Source: Glaciimonas soli (GTDB lineage: Bacteria > Pseudomonadota > Gammaproteobacteria > Burkholderiales > Burkholderiaceae_D). From it: a stretch of DNA of 64,000 nucleotides. The DNA is taken from assembly GCF_009497155.1 (NCBI RefSeq), contig NZ_WINI01000001.1, positions 496,001 through 560,000 on the forward strand, written 5' to 3'. The translations under genes were made by a program, and so were the position numbers. Shown here piece after piece: positions 52,865 through 63,462 of this stretch; position 1 is the stretch's first letter; every line of letters begins with the position of its first letter. The notes beneath the pieces were generated by a model. It searched no databases. It was not told the DNA's origin and worked only from the letters and a program-made list of their open reading frames with translations.

Positions 52865-53242
52865 ATGCACAAGAAGCATTCACCGCTGCAAATGTGCCTC
52901 TATCTGATAGGCACCATCATCCTGCTTGCAGGCTTAGCGGGGGCTGGTTTCGTTTATCACTCTTCTACCAATGACAATAGCGAAGCCGTCGGCTATGTCA
53001 TTGCGGGCGGGCATGTATATGCACTCACCACCGATGAGTCCAAAGGCTATCTTCGTAATATGGAACTTTATGGTGGCACAACCGCCGTTATCCTGGATCG
53101 ATTTAATCGCTGGCTAGTCGGCCTGGGGCAAGGAAAGTGGCATGCCTATCTGCTGGCGATGCTGTCAATCGCTGTCGCTTTTGGGTTTTATTTTGCGGCT
53201 AATCATCTGACGAATGGAGCAACTGAGGATCAAGATGGCTAA
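52865..53242 (+). CDS. Hypothetical small membrane protein
   Basis: A 125-residue protein with two membrane helices (LYLIGTIILLAGLAGAGFVY and YLLAMLSIAVAFGFYFAA) and a soluble stretch between them with VGYVIAGGHVYALTTDE and ILDRFNRWLVGLGQGKW. It lies between the LytS-like kinase and the LytTR regulator in the same direction but after the kinase terminator. No Shine-Dalgarno is clear. Family not recognised; possible accessory to the two-component pair. Confidence 0.65.
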   Translation: MHKKHSPLQMCLYLIGTIILLAGLAGAGFVYHSSTNDNSEAVGYVIAGGHVYALTTDESKGYLRNMELYGGTTAVILDRFNRWLVGLGQGKWHAYLLAMLSIAVAFGFYFAANHLTNGATEDQDG

Positions 53243-53386
53243 GAGTTAAGTTGCAGTATGCTGGCACTCAGATTTGAGTCTAACTTTAAGCTCGGTTTCT
53301 GTCATTTCGGCGCACACATTCCCATATTCCAAAACCCAAAAATAGAATAATATTGTTAGCTTCACATTCTACAATTCACCCGCCCT

Positions 53387-54160
53387 ATGCCAACCGCCAT
53401 CATCGCCGACGACGAACGATTAATGCGTGACCAACTGCGCTTGCGCTTAGAACAAATCTGGCCGGAGCTTGATATTGTCGGGGAAGCAAAAAATGGCGAC
53501 GAGGCGATAGAATTGGTGCAGCAACATGAGCCTGATTTCACTTTCCTCGACATCCGTATGCCAGGTAAAAACGGGATCGAAGCAGCACAAGTCATCGGCA
53601 CACAGAGTCACATTGTATTCATTACCGCTTATGACCAATATGCGGTTGAAGCATTCGAACAAGGCGCAGTCGATTATGTGTTGAAACCGGCCGAACCGGC
53701 ACGGCTATCACTCACCGTTGAACGCTTGAAAAAACGCCTGAATGCAAACCAAAATACAAACAATACGCCTAACGACATGAGCGCGATGTTGTCGCAAATA
53801 GCACAAAAAATGGGTATTGCTGCGCCGGCGACGCAATATTTGAAATGGATACAAGCTAGCGTAGGTCAGCAAATACGCTTGATCCCGGTGGAGGAAATTC
53901 TGTTTTTCAAATCGGATGAAAAATACACCAGCGTACAAACTGCGCAATATGAAGCCTTGATACGCAAGCCGGTGCGCGATCTGGCAGAAGAACTCAACCC
54001 GGAATTATTTTGGCAAATTCACCGGTCGACCCTCGTCAATGTCAATGCGATAGATGGTGTTACCCGAGATATCCGTGGGCGACATTTAGTACTGATCAAA
54101 AACAATTCGACAAAACTGGAAGTCAGTCGCAGTTTCATTCATTTATTTAAGCAGATGTAA
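53387..54160 (+). CDS. LytTR-family response regulator
   Basis: A 257-residue regulator: receiver domain (1-120) with phosphoacceptor D55 in FTFLDIRMPG and Lys in YVLKPAEP, then a LytTR DNA-binding domain (about 150-255; IRLIPVEEILFFKSDEKYTSVQT, ELFWQIHRSTLVNVNAI). LytTR domains bind direct repeats in promoters of virulence, biofilm or autolysis genes. Partner of the LytS-like kinase upstream. The last 14 bp overlap the convergent hydrolase gene. Confidence 0.93.
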   Translation: MPTAIIADDERLMRDQLRLRLEQIWPELDIVGEAKNGDEAIELVQQHEPDFTFLDIRMPGKNGIEAAQVIGTQSHIVFITAYDQYAVEAFEQGAVDYVLKPAEPARLSLTVERLKKRLNANQNTNNTPNDMSAMLSQIAQKMGIAAPATQYLKWIQASVGQQIRLIPVEEILFFKSDEKYTSVQTAQYEALIRKPVRDLAEELNPELFWQIHRSTLVNVNAIDGVTRDIRGRHLVLIKNNSTKLEVSRSFIHLFKQM

Positions 54161-54800
54161 ATTCTGTTCGATATCTTTTTGCGGATGACGGATTGACCTC
54201 TCCTCCACCCGCAAAGTATGGGCTTGCCGCTGATTCAGCATTTATCCGCTGCACCAGGCGCTGCAACAAGGCTTGTCCATATAACCAATCACCCAAATTC
54301 GACTCGGCATTAACATGTCCCAAGGTGCCGACATTAATCATTTCAGCGCCCCATATTTTTGACCATTTCAAGGCGTGATTAATTTCCATCCACGGGTCAT
54401 TCATGCTGGCAACTAGTAAAGTGGGAAAAGGTAATGATGTATATACCTCGTCGCTGACGCTGAATTTATCAGGATCTGCCGGAGCAACCAGCAACGCACC
54501 TGCAACCAGGTCACGCAACAATGGCGTATCAGCCAAGGCACTGTGCACTGTCGTCAAACAACCGAAACTGTGCGCTACCAGCAAGACTGGTTTGTCAGTT
54601 AATTTGGGCTGATGCAGCACTTGCCGTAAACGTTGCGACCATACGGCAATGGCTGGCGCATCCCAACGATCTTGCTCCACTCTTTCGAAATGTGGATACA
54701 ACCGTTGCCAACGCGATTGCCAATGCTGCGGTCCGCTATTGTTCAAGCCCGGCACTATCAACACACGAAAATCTGATAAGGATAGGCTGCCCATGGTCAT
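54147..54800 (-). CDS. RBBP9/YdeN-type serine hydrolase
   Basis: A 217-residue alpha/beta hydrolase: LIVPGLNNSGPQHWQSRWQ opening, nucleophile S78 in LLVAHSFGC, D135 in VASMNDPWM and H162 in GTLGHVNAES, the RBBP9/DUF1234 triad. Substrate unknown. Its ATG overlaps the stop of the EAL-like gene (ATGA), making it the last gene of the leftward sulfur operon. Its 3' end overlaps the convergent LytTR gene by 14 bp. Confidence 0.9.
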   Translation of the reverse strand: MTMGSLSLSDFRVLIVPGLNNSGPQHWQSRWQRLYPHFERVEQDRWDAPAIAVWSQRLRQVLHQPKLTDKPVLLVAHSFGCLTTVHSALADTPLLRDLVAGALLVAPADPDKFSVSDEVYTSLPFPTLLVASMNDPWMEINHALKWSKIWGAEMINVGTLGHVNAESNLGDWLYGQALLQRLVQRINAESAASPYFAGGGEVNPSSAKRYRTEFTSA

Positions 54801-55774
54801 GCCACTTTGTGAGGTGGAGCGTTATTAACTTCATTAACATCGATAGCAAGCTCTTCTGACGATGCGGTATTTGGCGTTGCAGAAAACGCATGTAAAGCAG
54901 CTTGCGGCAAATCCCAGAAATAGCCTTGTCCAACAAGTTGTGCACCGGTTTCTTGCAAAGCCTTGCGTCCGACTCTCTGCAAATGATCCACATCATGCTG
55001 CTTTTCTATGCGTGTAAACACCAGCTGAATATTGCGTTCTTGTGTGAGTTTCAACAACCGTAGAATTTGCGCATCATTTTCCGAGCTACTTAGATTGCGA
55101 TTGCTCAGCTTGAGCACATCTGGCCGCACGCGCTCCAGCAAACTATACGCTTCAGAAATACTGCTAGCCTGCACTGCCAATCTGAAGTGATTGCGTCGAT
55201 AATTATCGATGACATAGTTCAGATAACTATCTTGAGAAGGCGCAATGCTAGGCAGTTGCAGCACAATACGCTCATGCGGCAAATCCAATAACTTTAATAT
55301 TCGCCGAAATGCCATTCCATGATTGCTGTCAACTCCGGCTAACAAACGTTCATGAATGCTTAGATAAAGGTCGGCATGCGGCAGCGCGAAAGCGTTTGCC
55401 TGACGATAAAAATTGATCGCATGCAGCATGCGGCATAAACGATCAAGTTCAATCGATTCATCATCACTAGCGGCTTTATCGAGTAATTTCGATAAATACA
55501 GACCATTGTCAGTCGCCGAATAACTATGTGCAAAACCTTCGTAAGCGACAATGGCATGGTTGCTTACGGCAGATTCCCCTGTCACGCTGATCTTCCGTAT
55601 CGGTTGAAAAACGCTGGTTAGCGTAGCGTTAAAATAACGCCCTTGCGCCCGCCCGGCAGCATCTAACCACACACGACTGCCATGATCTTCACCGACAGAA
55701 TTTAATGTATGCGCCGCGTTATCTTGCAAATGATGCAGGCGTGCCAAATATTGTTCTAAGGCGGGAAATGACAT
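54797..55774 (-). CDS. Degenerate EAL-domain protein
   Basis: A 325-residue soluble protein with the EAL fold but without its active site. The EAL triplet reads E79-G-F (VAYEGFAHSY), the glutamate of the LEIT/E motif is replaced (VLQLPS, 172-176), DDFG is VQASS (201-205) and the KID lysine-Asp segment reads LKLS. It therefore should not hydrolyse c-di-GMP, though it may bind it or a partner. The residues 1-55 have no recognised domain. It lies between ssuB and a hydrolase gene in one leftward operon, which suggests a sulfur-related regulatory role; that link is inference. Confidence 0.8.
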   Translation of the reverse strand: MSFPALEQYLARLHHLQDNAAHTLNSVGEDHGSRVWLDAAGRAQGRYFNATLTSVFQPIRKISVTGESAVSNHAIVAYEGFAHSYSATDNGLYLSKLLDKAASDDESIELDRLCRMLHAINFYRQANAFALPHADLYLSIHERLLAGVDSNHGMAFRRILKLLDLPHERIVLQLPSIAPSQDSYLNYVIDNYRRNHFRLAVQASSISEAYSLLERVRPDVLKLSNRNLSSSENDAQILRLLKLTQERNIQLVFTRIEKQHDVDHLQRVGRKALQETGAQLVGQGYFWDLPQAALHAFSATPNTASSEELAIDVNEVNNAPPHKVA

Positions 55775-55782
55775 GAAACCTC

Positions 55783-56583
55783 CTACAAATATGTTGTGTG
55801 CCGCAATACGCGCGCCAGTATTTTTTCTTCCAATTGCGCAAACACCGGATTGCTACGTGAACGCGGACGGGGCAATGCAATCCTCTCATCGAGCGTGATT
55901 TCACCGTCCTCAATCAACAACACCCGATCTGCCAAAGCCACCGCTTCTTGCACATCGTGCGTCACCAGCACCGCAGTAAAACCGCGCGCTTGCCACACTG
56001 TTTCGATCAAACGCTGCATCTCCGCACGCGTCAGTGCATCGAGTGCGCCCAAAGGTTCATCCAACAATAGAAGTTCTGGCTCATGCACCAAAGCTCGCGC
56101 CAGTGCCACTCGTTGCGCCTGACCTCCAGATAGCACTGCCGGCCATTCCTTGGCCCGGCTTGCCAAACCGACTTGCTGCAAAGCGTTGTGTGCAATCTGG
56201 TTTGAAGCACTCGACGAATTTGTGGGCACACCGAGCATCACGTTGTGCTGCACACTTTTCCATGGAAGTAATCGGGCATCCTGAAACATGATGCGAATGT
56301 CGGGATCGCGATTAAAGTTGATTTCGCCAGTGCTGGCCGTTTCCAATCCCGCAATCAAACGCAACAAGGTACTTTTGCCACAGCCGCTGCGCCCTACTAT
56401 CGCCACAAATTCACCTGCCGCTATCTGTAGATTCAACGATTGCAAAACATCTCTGTCGGCATACGATTTCGATAAAGATTCGATGCTGATGTCGACGCCG
56501 TTTGCAGCAACATTAGATAACGCATAAAGGCTGTTCTGCTCTGCCGCTTCCAACTCCGTATTTTCAATCGCATCAATTTTCAT
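55783..56583 (-). CDS. ssuB: Aliphatic sulfonate ABC transporter ATPase
   Basis: A 266-residue ATPase: Walker [10 protein letters not shown] (about residue 64), Q-loop [21 protein letters not shown], signature [15 protein letters not shown], Walker [13 protein letters not shown] and H-loop VTHDV. RLLPW after the Q-loop is typical of the nitrate/sulfonate/taurine subfamily. Powers uptake through SsuC. It starts 11 bp after ssuC and has a 25-residue N-terminal extension. The order sbp-ssuD-ssuC-ssuB supports sulfonate use. Confidence 0.95.
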   Translation of the reverse strand: MKIDAIENTELEAAEQNSLYALSNVAANGVDISIESLSKSYADRDVLQSLNLQIAAGEFVAIVGRSGCGKSTLLRLIAGLETASTGEINFNRDPDIRIMFQDARLLPWKSVQHNVMLGVPTNSSSASNQIAHNALQQVGLASRAKEWPAVLSGGQAQRVALARALVHEPELLLLDEPLGALDALTRAEMQRLIETVWQARGFTAVLVTHDVQEAVALADRVLLIEDGEITLDERIALPRPRSRSNPVFAQLEEKILARVLRHTTYL

Positions 56584-56594
56584 GATTTACTCCA

Positions 56595-57443
56595 TCAGTC
56601 CTGATAGGCAGGATGCCAACGCAACCAATACCGTTCTAGTGCACGTGCAAATACATCAGCTAATTTCCCCAGCAAGGCGTACAACAAGATACCCACCAAC
56701 ACCACATCGGTTTGAAGAAATTCGCGCGCATTCATCGTCATATATCCTATTCCTGCCTGTGCGGAAATTGTCTCTGCAACAATGAGCAATACCCACACCA
56801 AACCTAAAGAAAACCGTACTCCCACCAAAATTGATGGCAATGCGCCCGGTAAAATCACATCGCGATATAAAGGCCAGCCAGATAAACCATAGCTCTTGGC
56901 CATCTCTATCAATTTTTTATCGACCGAACGAATCCCATGAAAAGTATTGAGATACATGGGGAAGAACACACCAATCGCTACCAAAAACAATTTGGCCGAC
57001 TCATCAATACCAAACCATAGAATCACTAAAGGAATCAAGGCCAATGCGGGAATATTGCGTATCATTTGGATGCTGGTGTCTAACAATGTTTCGGCTGTTT
57101 TAAACGATCCGGTCAATAAACCCAACAGCAAACCCAAGCCGCCGCCCACAATAAAACCGGAAATCGCACGCCATGTGCTGATCCATACGTGATGCAACAA
57201 TTCGCCAGAAACCGTCAATGCCCAGGCAGCCTGGGCTATCGCCAACGGTTCCGGCAGAATGCGGCTAGATAACCAGTCGACTTTGGCGGCTGTCTCCCAC
57301 AACACAAGCAATAGGAACGGTACTAACCACGGCAAAAATTTTTGCGCAATGACGTAACTATTGGAGTAAGTTTTTTTTCGTGCTGGTGGCGCATCAACAT
57401 GCGCAGCTTGCACCGCTGCAGTAGCAGGAAAGACGGCAGACAT
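56595..57443 (-). CDS. ssuC: Aliphatic sulfonate ABC transporter permease
   Basis: A 282-residue permease with about six helices and the EAA loop (EMAKSYGLSGWPLYRDVILPGALPSILVGVRF). It forms the membrane channel for sulfonates with SsuB. The start at 57443 (GAGG seven bases before ATG, MSAVFPATAAVQ) is preferred to an upstream frame from 57530, whose first residues come from a dRS3-like repeat. Neighbours are ssuD and ssuB. Confidence 0.93.
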   Translation of the reverse strand: MSAVFPATAAVQAAHVDAPPARKKTYSNSYVIAQKFLPWLVPFLLLVLWETAAKVDWLSSRILPEPLAIAQAAWALTVSGELLHHVWISTWRAISGFIVGGGLGLLLGLLTGSFKTAETLLDTSIQMIRNIPALALIPLVILWFGIDESAKLFLVAIGVFFPMYLNTFHGIRSVDKKLIEMAKSYGLSGWPLYRDVILPGALPSILVGVRFSLGLVWVLLIVAETISAQAGIGYMTMNAREFLQTDVVLVGILLYALLGKLADVFARALERYWLRWHPAYQD

Positions 57444-57468
57444 AGATTCCTCAACTATAAAAATCGCT

Positions 57469-57495
57469 GTCATTCCCGCAAACGCGAGGATGACG
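57469..57495. repeat. dRS3-like repeat before ssuC
   Basis: GTCATTCCCGCAAACGCGAGGATGAC matches the repeat at 3172-3250 in layout, with imperfect symmetry. It lies between ssuD and ssuC. Confidence 0.65.
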
Positions 57496-57595
57496 GTCGT
57501 GATATTGACAACAGTTTCAACTTTCACCAACGGCTATACAGCGAAGAAGACCTCAACGATAGTGGGCCACAGAAAAGTCAGAAAAACTCGAAAAT

Positions 57596-58744
57596 TCAGC
57601 TCTGTGAAACCTTAGGCAACAAGCCATGCGCCATCACTTCACCAAATGGCCCGCTCAACGATACATCGTGATCCGCCGTGCGCCCCTTACCCAATAAGGG
57701 AAAGACCAATTCAGCAAAGCGATACGATTCTTCCAGATGCGGATACCCAGAAAAGATAAAGGTCTCAATACCCAGAGCTTCATATTCACGTATTCTTGCC
57801 GTCACCGTTTCGGCATCACCGACTAGCGCCGTCCCTGCGCCACCACGTACCAAGCCAACTCCAGCCCACAAATTCGGGGAGACTTCCAACTTGTCGCGAC
57901 GGCCGCCGTGTAACGCATTCATTCGGCGCTGACCTTCCGAATCCATTTTGGCGAAGGCAACCTGCGCGCGCGCAATCACTTCATCATCCACGTGGCTAAT
58001 TAATTCTTCCGCCGCTTTCCATGCTGCCTCATTGGTTTCCCGCACAATCACATGCAAACGAATCCCAAAGCGCAAAGTGCGGCCATGTTTGGCAGCGCGA
58101 CTACGGATATCGGCGATTTTCTCAGCCACTGCAGCCGGTGGTTCTCCCCAGGTCAGATACACGTCCACTTGCTCTGCTGCCAATTCATGCGCAGGCGCGG
58201 ACGAGCCGCCGAAGTACAATGGTGGATAGGGTTTTTGCACAGGAGGGAATAACGTTTTTGCACCTTTTACTTTGATGTGTTTGCCGATGAAGTTGTAGCC
58301 AATTTCACCGCCCTCACCTGACATTGCCGCGCGCCAGACTCGTAAGAATTCGGACGAAACCTCATAACGCTCGGCGTGATCAGCAAACACGCCATCGGCC
58401 TCCAACTCGCCCTGATCGCCACCGGTGACAATATTGATTAACAAACGGCCATTTGATAAACGATCAAACGTCGATGCCATCCGCACCGCTAAACCTGGTG
58501 TACTCAATCCAGGCCGAATTGCCACCAGAAATTTTAATTTTTGCGTGACGCCAATCAAACTGGAAGCGACCACCCAGGCATCTTCGCAAGAACGTCCGGT
58601 CGGCAATAACATCCCGTCGTAACCGAGCGTGTCAGCAGCAACAGCGATCTGTTTCAAATAATCATAATTGACAGCGCGGGCACCTTGTGTCGTACCGAGA
58701 TAACGACTATCGCCGTGGGTAGGAGCAAACCAAAAAATATTCAT
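57596..58744 (-). CDS. ssuD: FMNH2-dependent alkanesulfonate monooxygenase
   Basis: A 382-residue flavin monooxygenase of the bacterial luciferase fold: [17 protein letters not shown] at the start, [17 protein letters not shown], and a [25 protein letters not shown] stretch. It oxidises alkanesulfonates to aldehyde and sulfite, the cytoplasmic sulfur-scavenging step. A flavin reductase (ssuE) is not in the window. Operon with ssuC, ssuB downstream and sbp upstream. Confidence 0.95.
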   Translation of the reverse strand: MNIFWFAPTHGDSRYLGTTQGARAVNYDYLKQIAVAADTLGYDGMLLPTGRSCEDAWVVASSLIGVTQKLKFLVAIRPGLSTPGLAVRMASTFDRLSNGRLLINIVTGGDQGELEADGVFADHAERYEVSSEFLRVWRAAMSGEGGEIGYNFIGKHIKVKGAKTLFPPVQKPYPPLYFGGSSAPAHELAAEQVDVYLTWGEPPAAVAEKIADIRSRAAKHGRTLRFGIRLHVIVRETNEAAWKAAEELISHVDDEVIARAQVAFAKMDSEGQRRMNALHGGRRDKLEVSPNLWAGVGLVRGGAGTALVGDAETVTARIREYEALGIETFIFSGYPHLEESYRFAELVFPLLGKGRTADHDVSLSGPFGEVMAHGLLPKVSQS

Positions 58745-58777
58745 GACAAGTCCGTATTGGGTCTATTTAATACGATC

Positions 58778-58801
58778 TCTCTCCCGCAGCAGGGAGAGAG
58801 C
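58778..58801. repeat. CTCTCTCCC/GGGAGAGAG hairpin
   Basis: CTCTCTCCC-GCAGCA-GGGAGAGAG lies between sbp and ssuD. It is of the same dispersed family as at 21975 and 42511 and may cause differential stability of the operon message. Confidence 0.75.
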
Positions 58802-58813
58802 GCTACTGTGGAA

Positions 58814-59866
58814 TCACTTGCTTTGCGGCTGGTAAATCTGATCAAACACACCACCGTCACTGAAATGGGTTTTCTGCGCTTTTTGCCAGCCGCCGAATAC
58901 CTTATCTATCGTGAACAAACTCAACTTAGGAAATTTGCTCGCATACTGAGCGGCGACTTTCGGATCAGTTGGACGGTAGAAGTTACGCGCAGCGATGGCT
59001 TGCCCTTCAGGGGAATACAAATATTGCAGATAACCTTCAGCGACTTTGCGTGTGCCATGCTTATCGACCACTTTATCAACCACCGCTACCGGCGGCTCAG
59101 CCAGCACACTGACTGATGGAAAAACAATATCGAATTTATCTGCACCGAATTCTTTTTGTACCAAATAGGCTTCATTTTCCCAAGCCAGCAAAACATCACC
59201 GACGCCGCGCTCAGCAAATGTCACTGTGGCACCACGCGCACCGGAATCCAGTACCGGTACATTTTTATAAACGCGGCGAATATAGTCGCGCGCCTTGGCA
59301 TCGTCGTTATTGTTTTTTTCCAGCGCATAACCGTACGCAGCCAAATATGCCCAACGCGCGCCACCCGAAGTTTTAGGATTCGCCACGATTACAGACACAC
59401 CTGGCTTGGCAACATCATCCCAATCCTTGATGCCTTTCGGATTTCCTTTGCGTACCAATAGCACGATGGTCGAGGTATAAGGCGTGCTGTTATGCGGCAG
59501 GCGCTTTTGCCAGTCGGCTGGCAATAATTTGGCTTTTTCAGAAATTTCGTCGATGTCGTAAGCCAAAGCCAGCGTCACCACATCCGCTTCCAACCCATCG
59601 ATCACGGAACGACCTTGCTTGCCGGAGCCGCCATGAGAGGCTTTAACCGTCACGTTATCGCCGGTTTTCTCTTTCCAGTATTTGGCGAAGGCTTTGTTGT
59701 ACTCCTGATAAAGTTCGCGAGTCGGATCGTACGAAACATTGAGCAGCGAAAAATCAGCCGCTTGCGCCGTTGAATGCGCAACTACGCCAGCCAGGGCGAA
59801 TAACAAGGTACTGCCTACGACTACGTCTTTGATAACGCTACGAACGCTCTTAATCTTATGTTGCAT
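58814..59866 (-). CDS. sbp: Sulfate-type periplasmic substrate-binding protein
   Basis: A 350-residue protein with signal peptide (cleavage near [10 protein letters not shown]) and the sulfate-binding (Sbp/CysP) fold: [64 protein letters not shown] and [15 protein letters not shown]. It binds sulfate or thiosulfate and is closer to Sbp than to SsuA, whose place it takes at the head of the ssu operon. The SsuABC uptake may borrow a sulfonate-binding protein from elsewhere, or this protein serves another CysTWA system. Confidence 0.93.
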   Translation of the reverse strand: MQHKIKSVRSVIKDVVVGSTLLFALAGVVAHSTAQAADFSLLNVSYDPTRELYQEYNKAFAKYWKEKTGDNVTVKASHGGSGKQGRSVIDGLEADVVTLALAYDIDEISEKAKLLPADWQKRLPHNSTPYTSTIVLLVRKGNPKGIKDWDDVAKPGVSVIVANPKTSGGARWAYLAAYGYALEKNNNDDAKARDYIRRVYKNVPVLDSGARGATVTFAERGVGDVLLAWENEAYLVQKEFGADKFDIVFPSVSVLAEPPVAVVDKVVDKHGTRKVAEGYLQYLYSPEGQAIAARNFYRPTDPKVAAQYASKFPKLSLFTIDKVFGGWQKAQKTHFSDGGVFDQIYQPQSK

Positions 59867-60112
59867 GATCCGATTTCCCCTTAGTGACTTTGCTTTTTGG
59901 AGAGATCAGAATAATCATCAGACGTAAAAAAAAGAACGAATTCTTTCTTCTCTCCTTATGCAGAAAACAGATATGCATGGAAAGGTGAGCAGAATAAGGA
60001 GGTGGGATTTGCTACTTGAATTGGTATATAGAGACCGTAAGGATATTGATGGGTATCGCCACGCTCCACCCACCGGCCGTTACGTTATATACGGCGTGCT
60101 AAATGCTGAAAA

Positions 60113-60523
60113 TCAGAATTTCAACAGTGGAAAAAGAATCACACACCACGTTGCTACCGCCAACATGCTGGTCAACAACACTGCGGCGCTACCATAATCC
60201 TTGGCATTTTTCGATAATGGATTGCGCTCAAGAGAAACACGATCAACCACGGCTTCAATCGCTGAGTTGATCAGTTCAACGATAATAATCGCGACCAATA
60301 CTGCTATCAGCAATAATTTGTCCAGCGCTGAGACTGGCAAAAACAGCGCAATCAAACAAGCCGGAATAATGACCATCAACTCCTGGCGAAAAGCATGTTC
60401 GCCCCGCCACGCGGACTTTAATCCTTCATACGAATAATGGAAAGCAGAAAAAATGCGTTTGAAGCCGCCTTTACTTTTAAATTTACTGATAGGTTGCGGA
60501 GGCGATTCTTGATTTTTTGGCAT
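60113..60523 (-). CDS. dgkA: Diacylglycerol kinase
   Basis: A 136-residue membrane enzyme with three helices. GGFKRIFSAFHYSYEGLKSAWRGEHAFRQELM and VELINSAIEAVVDRVSLERNPLSKNAKDYGSAAVL are the DgkA signatures with the catalytic Glu residues. It recycles diacylglycerol to phosphatidic acid in the inner membrane. No Shine-Dalgarno is visible. An extra N-terminal tail of about 20 residues precedes the core. It is divergent from mutS. Confidence 0.95.
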   Translation of the reverse strand: MPKNQESPPQPISKFKSKGGFKRIFSAFHYSYEGLKSAWRGEHAFRQELMVIIPACLIALFLPVSALDKLLLIAVLVAIIIVELINSAIEAVVDRVSLERNPLSKNAKDYGSAAVLLTSMLAVATWCVILFPLLKF

Positions 60524-60771
60524 ATATAAAAGCTAGGAGAAGTGCACTGAGAGGAATGCGTTGAATAGAATGCATTTTCATTGATGCATGGATTTTAACA
60601 GTCTGAGGCGAAATTGACGTAAGCAAGCACGTTCGCTGCGGTTTTGCATCAGTCTGGATACTGAATGCAGTACAATTTCGCCAAGTAAAAATAATGGTTG
60701 AATTTCAAGCAATTTCAGGATTAAGTAATAAACATGTTAAATACTGTCAATAACGCACAAATGGTCTTTGC

Positions 60772-63438
60772 ATGAGTGTAGAAAAAACTAAAGTTTCACC
60801 CGGCATGGCGCAATACCTGGGTATCAAGTCCGACTATCCGACTACGTTGGTATTTTTTCGGATGGGTGATTTTTACGAATTATTTTTTGAAGACGCAGAA
60901 AAAGCTTCGCGCTTACTCGGCATTACCTTAACCGCGCGCGGTACCTACAACGGTGCCCCCATCAAAATGTGCGGTGTGCCGTTTCACGCAGCAGATCAGT
61001 ATTTGGCAAAGCTAGTAAAAATCGGTGAGTCGGTCGCGCTGTGCGAGCAGATCGGCGATCCCGCCACCAGCAAAGGAGTTGTTGAACGTAAAGTGCTGCG
61101 TGTCATCACGCCCGGCACCCTGACTGACTCCAATTTATTGCCGGAAAAATCGGAACAGGCTTTATTAGCCTTCACGATTACGCCGCACAAACAACGCAAA
61201 ACGGCCACCGCTGGCTTGGCGTGGTTATCCTTGGCTAGCGGCGCATTGAAAGTGATGGAATTTTCCGGCGACATGACTACGCTGGATCTGCGTTTAAAAC
61301 AAGAGATCGAACGTATTAATCCTGCCGAAATTTTGGTGGCCGATCTTGGCGCTTCCAACATTACAGACAAAAAAACCACCACGGTTCCTGAATGGCATTT
61401 CGATATTCCCAATGGTGAGAAAGCGCTGTTAGAACAGCTAGCCGTCAACACTTTAAGCGGCTTTGGTGCCGAAAATCTGAGTGCTGCAATTGGTGCTGCA
61501 GGTGCTTTGCTGCGTTATGCGCAAGCCACGCAAGGCAAAGGACTGCAACACGTCAACGCCTTGGCAGTCGAAACAGAAAACGAATACATCGGCATAGATA
61601 GCGCCACTCGCCGTAATCTGGAATTGACCGAAACCATACGCGGCGAAGACGCTGGCGCACCGACGCTGTTTTCTTTATTGGATCACTGCCGCACCACCAT
61701 GGGTTCGCGTTTATTACGCCATTGGTTACACCATGCAAAACGTGATCAACTTGTCGCCCAGGAACGGCATGCTGCGATTGCAGCGTTGCTGCAAGCCGAC
61801 GTCAATAGCGGCCTATCAATGGCTTTAGCTGCAGTACCAGATATAGAACGCATCACCACCCGCATCGCTTTATTATCGGCACGTCCACGCGACTTGGCTG
61901 GCATGCGCGACGGATTGCAGCAACTAGATGTGCTGCGCATCCATCTGACAACCGCTAATGGCAGCTCCGTCTTATTAAGCAATTTGTTTCAAGACTTGGC
62001 GACGCCGGTCGATTGCCTGTCGCTGGTACAAAGCGCAATCGCCAGCGAACCGGCTGCGATGGTACGCGATGGTGGCGTGATCGCGACTGGCTTTGATGCC
62101 GAACTAGACGAGCTGCGCGGCTTATCGGAAAACGCAGGGCAATTTTTAATTGATTTGGAAACCCGTGAACGTGCACGTACCGGGATTGCAAATTTGCGGG
62201 TGGAATACAACAAAGTACACGGCTTCTATATTGAAGTCACGCACGGCCAAACCGATAAAGTGCCAGATGATTATCGGCGTCGTCAAACTTTAAAAAATGC
62301 CGAACGTTACATCACGCCAGAACTAAAAGCGTTTGAAGACAAAGCCTTGTCTGCGCAAGAGCGTGCGCTGGTGCGCGAGAAAGTACTCTACGAGCAGTTG
62401 TTGCAAGATTTGGCGCCGCACATCGCCACCCTGCAAACCATCGCCCATGCGATTGCGCAATTGGATACGCTGGTGGCATTGGCTGATCACGCAACACGTC
62501 ATGATTGGTGTGCGCCACAACTGGTCAATCACCCCGCGATACAGATCACACAAGGTCGTCATCCGGTCGTAGAGAAACAGATAGAGCGATTCATCGCCAA
62601 CGATTGCCTGCTCTCTGCGGAACACAAGTTGCTGCTGATTACGGGGCCCAACATGGGCGGTAAATCGACCTACATGCGGCAAGTGGCGCTGATTACCTTG
62701 CTGGCCTACATTGGCAGTTATGTCCCCGCCAGCAGCGCCGTCATTGGACCGATAGATCGCATCTTTACGCGCATTGGCGCTGCTGATGATCTGGCGGGCG
62801 GACGCTCTACTTTCATGGTGGAGATGACAGAATCGGCGGCAATTTTAAACGGTGCCAGCGAAAGCTCTCTGGTGCTAATGGACGAAGTTGGTCGCGGCAC
62901 GTCCACTTTTGATGGTTTAGCATTAGCCTGGGCGATTGCTAAACAGTTAATCGACGTCACCCGCTGCTTTACCTTGTTTGCCACGCATTATTTTGAGCTG
63001 ACGCAGTTACCGGAAATTCACCCTAGCGCTGCCAACGTGCATTTGTCGGCAGTCGAGCATAAGGATAGTATTGTATTTTTACATGCAGTACAGCCTGGAC
63101 CGGCATCGCAAAGTTATGGCTTGCAAGTAGCGCAATTGGCTGGTGTGCCGGCGCAAGTGATACGCGCAGCGCGCAAACATCTGGCCTTATTAGAATCACA
63201 ATCGGTGCAGGCAACGCCCCAGTTTGACTTATTTTCTGCACCGTTGATCGAGATTGAAGAGGAAGCCGAGGAAGAGACAACTAGCGCTTCAATGCCAATT
63301 TCGACGGTTATGCCCAACCACGCTTTAACCGAAGCGTTAGCGTTAATCGATCCTGATGCGTTGACGCCTCGTGAAGCGTTAGAACAGTTATATCGCTTAA
63401 AGAATTTAAGTAATCTGCCAAGTGTTGGTGATGAATAA
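60772..63438 (+). CDS. mutS: DNA mismatch repair protein MutS
   Basis: An 888-residue protein with mismatch-binding domain ([15 protein letters not shown], Phe and Glu of the F-x-E motif), connector, core and clamp domains, and an ABC-type ATPase with Walker [10 protein letters not shown] (about 625), [18 protein letters not shown], and the [12 protein letters not shown] motif. It recognises mispairs and small loops and recruits MutL. Length and motifs are complete, so mismatch repair is expected to be functional. The next gene begins 25 bp on. Confidence 0.98.
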   Translation: MSVEKTKVSPGMAQYLGIKSDYPTTLVFFRMGDFYELFFEDAEKASRLLGITLTARGTYNGAPIKMCGVPFHAADQYLAKLVKIGESVALCEQIGDPATSKGVVERKVLRVITPGTLTDSNLLPEKSEQALLAFTITPHKQRKTATAGLAWLSLASGALKVMEFSGDMTTLDLRLKQEIERINPAEILVADLGASNITDKKTTTVPEWHFDIPNGEKALLEQLAVNTLSGFGAENLSAAIGAAGALLRYAQATQGKGLQHVNALAVETENEYIGIDSATRRNLELTETIRGEDAGAPTLFSLLDHCRTTMGSRLLRHWLHHAKRDQLVAQERHAAIAALLQADVNSGLSMALAAVPDIERITTRIALLSARPRDLAGMRDGLQQLDVLRIHLTTANGSSVLLSNLFQDLATPVDCLSLVQSAIASEPAAMVRDGGVIATGFDAELDELRGLSENAGQFLIDLETRERARTGIANLRVEYNKVHGFYIEVTHGQTDKVPDDYRRRQTLKNAERYITPELKAFEDKALSAQERALVREKVLYEQLLQDLAPHIATLQTIAHAIAQLDTLVALADHATRHDWCAPQLVNHPAIQITQGRHPVVEKQIERFIANDCLLSAEHKLLLITGPNMGGKSTYMRQVALITLLAYIGSYVPASSAVIGPIDRIFTRIGAADDLAGGRSTFMVEMTESAAILNGASESSLVLMDEVGRGTSTFDGLALAWAIAKQLIDVTRCFTLFATHYFELTQLPEIHPSAANVHLSAVEHKDSIVFLHAVQPGPASQSYGLQVAQLAGVPAQVIRAARKHLALLESQSVQATPQFDLFSAPLIEIEEEAEEETTSASMPISTVMPNHALTEALALIDPDALTPREALEQLYRLKNLSNLPSVGDE

Positions 63439-63462
63439 CTCTCTATGAAGTGATGCCAGATA

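Noticed and set aside
59958-60197. 80-codon plus-strand frame between sbp and dgkA
   Set aside because: No ribosome site, and its last part is the antisense of dgkA.
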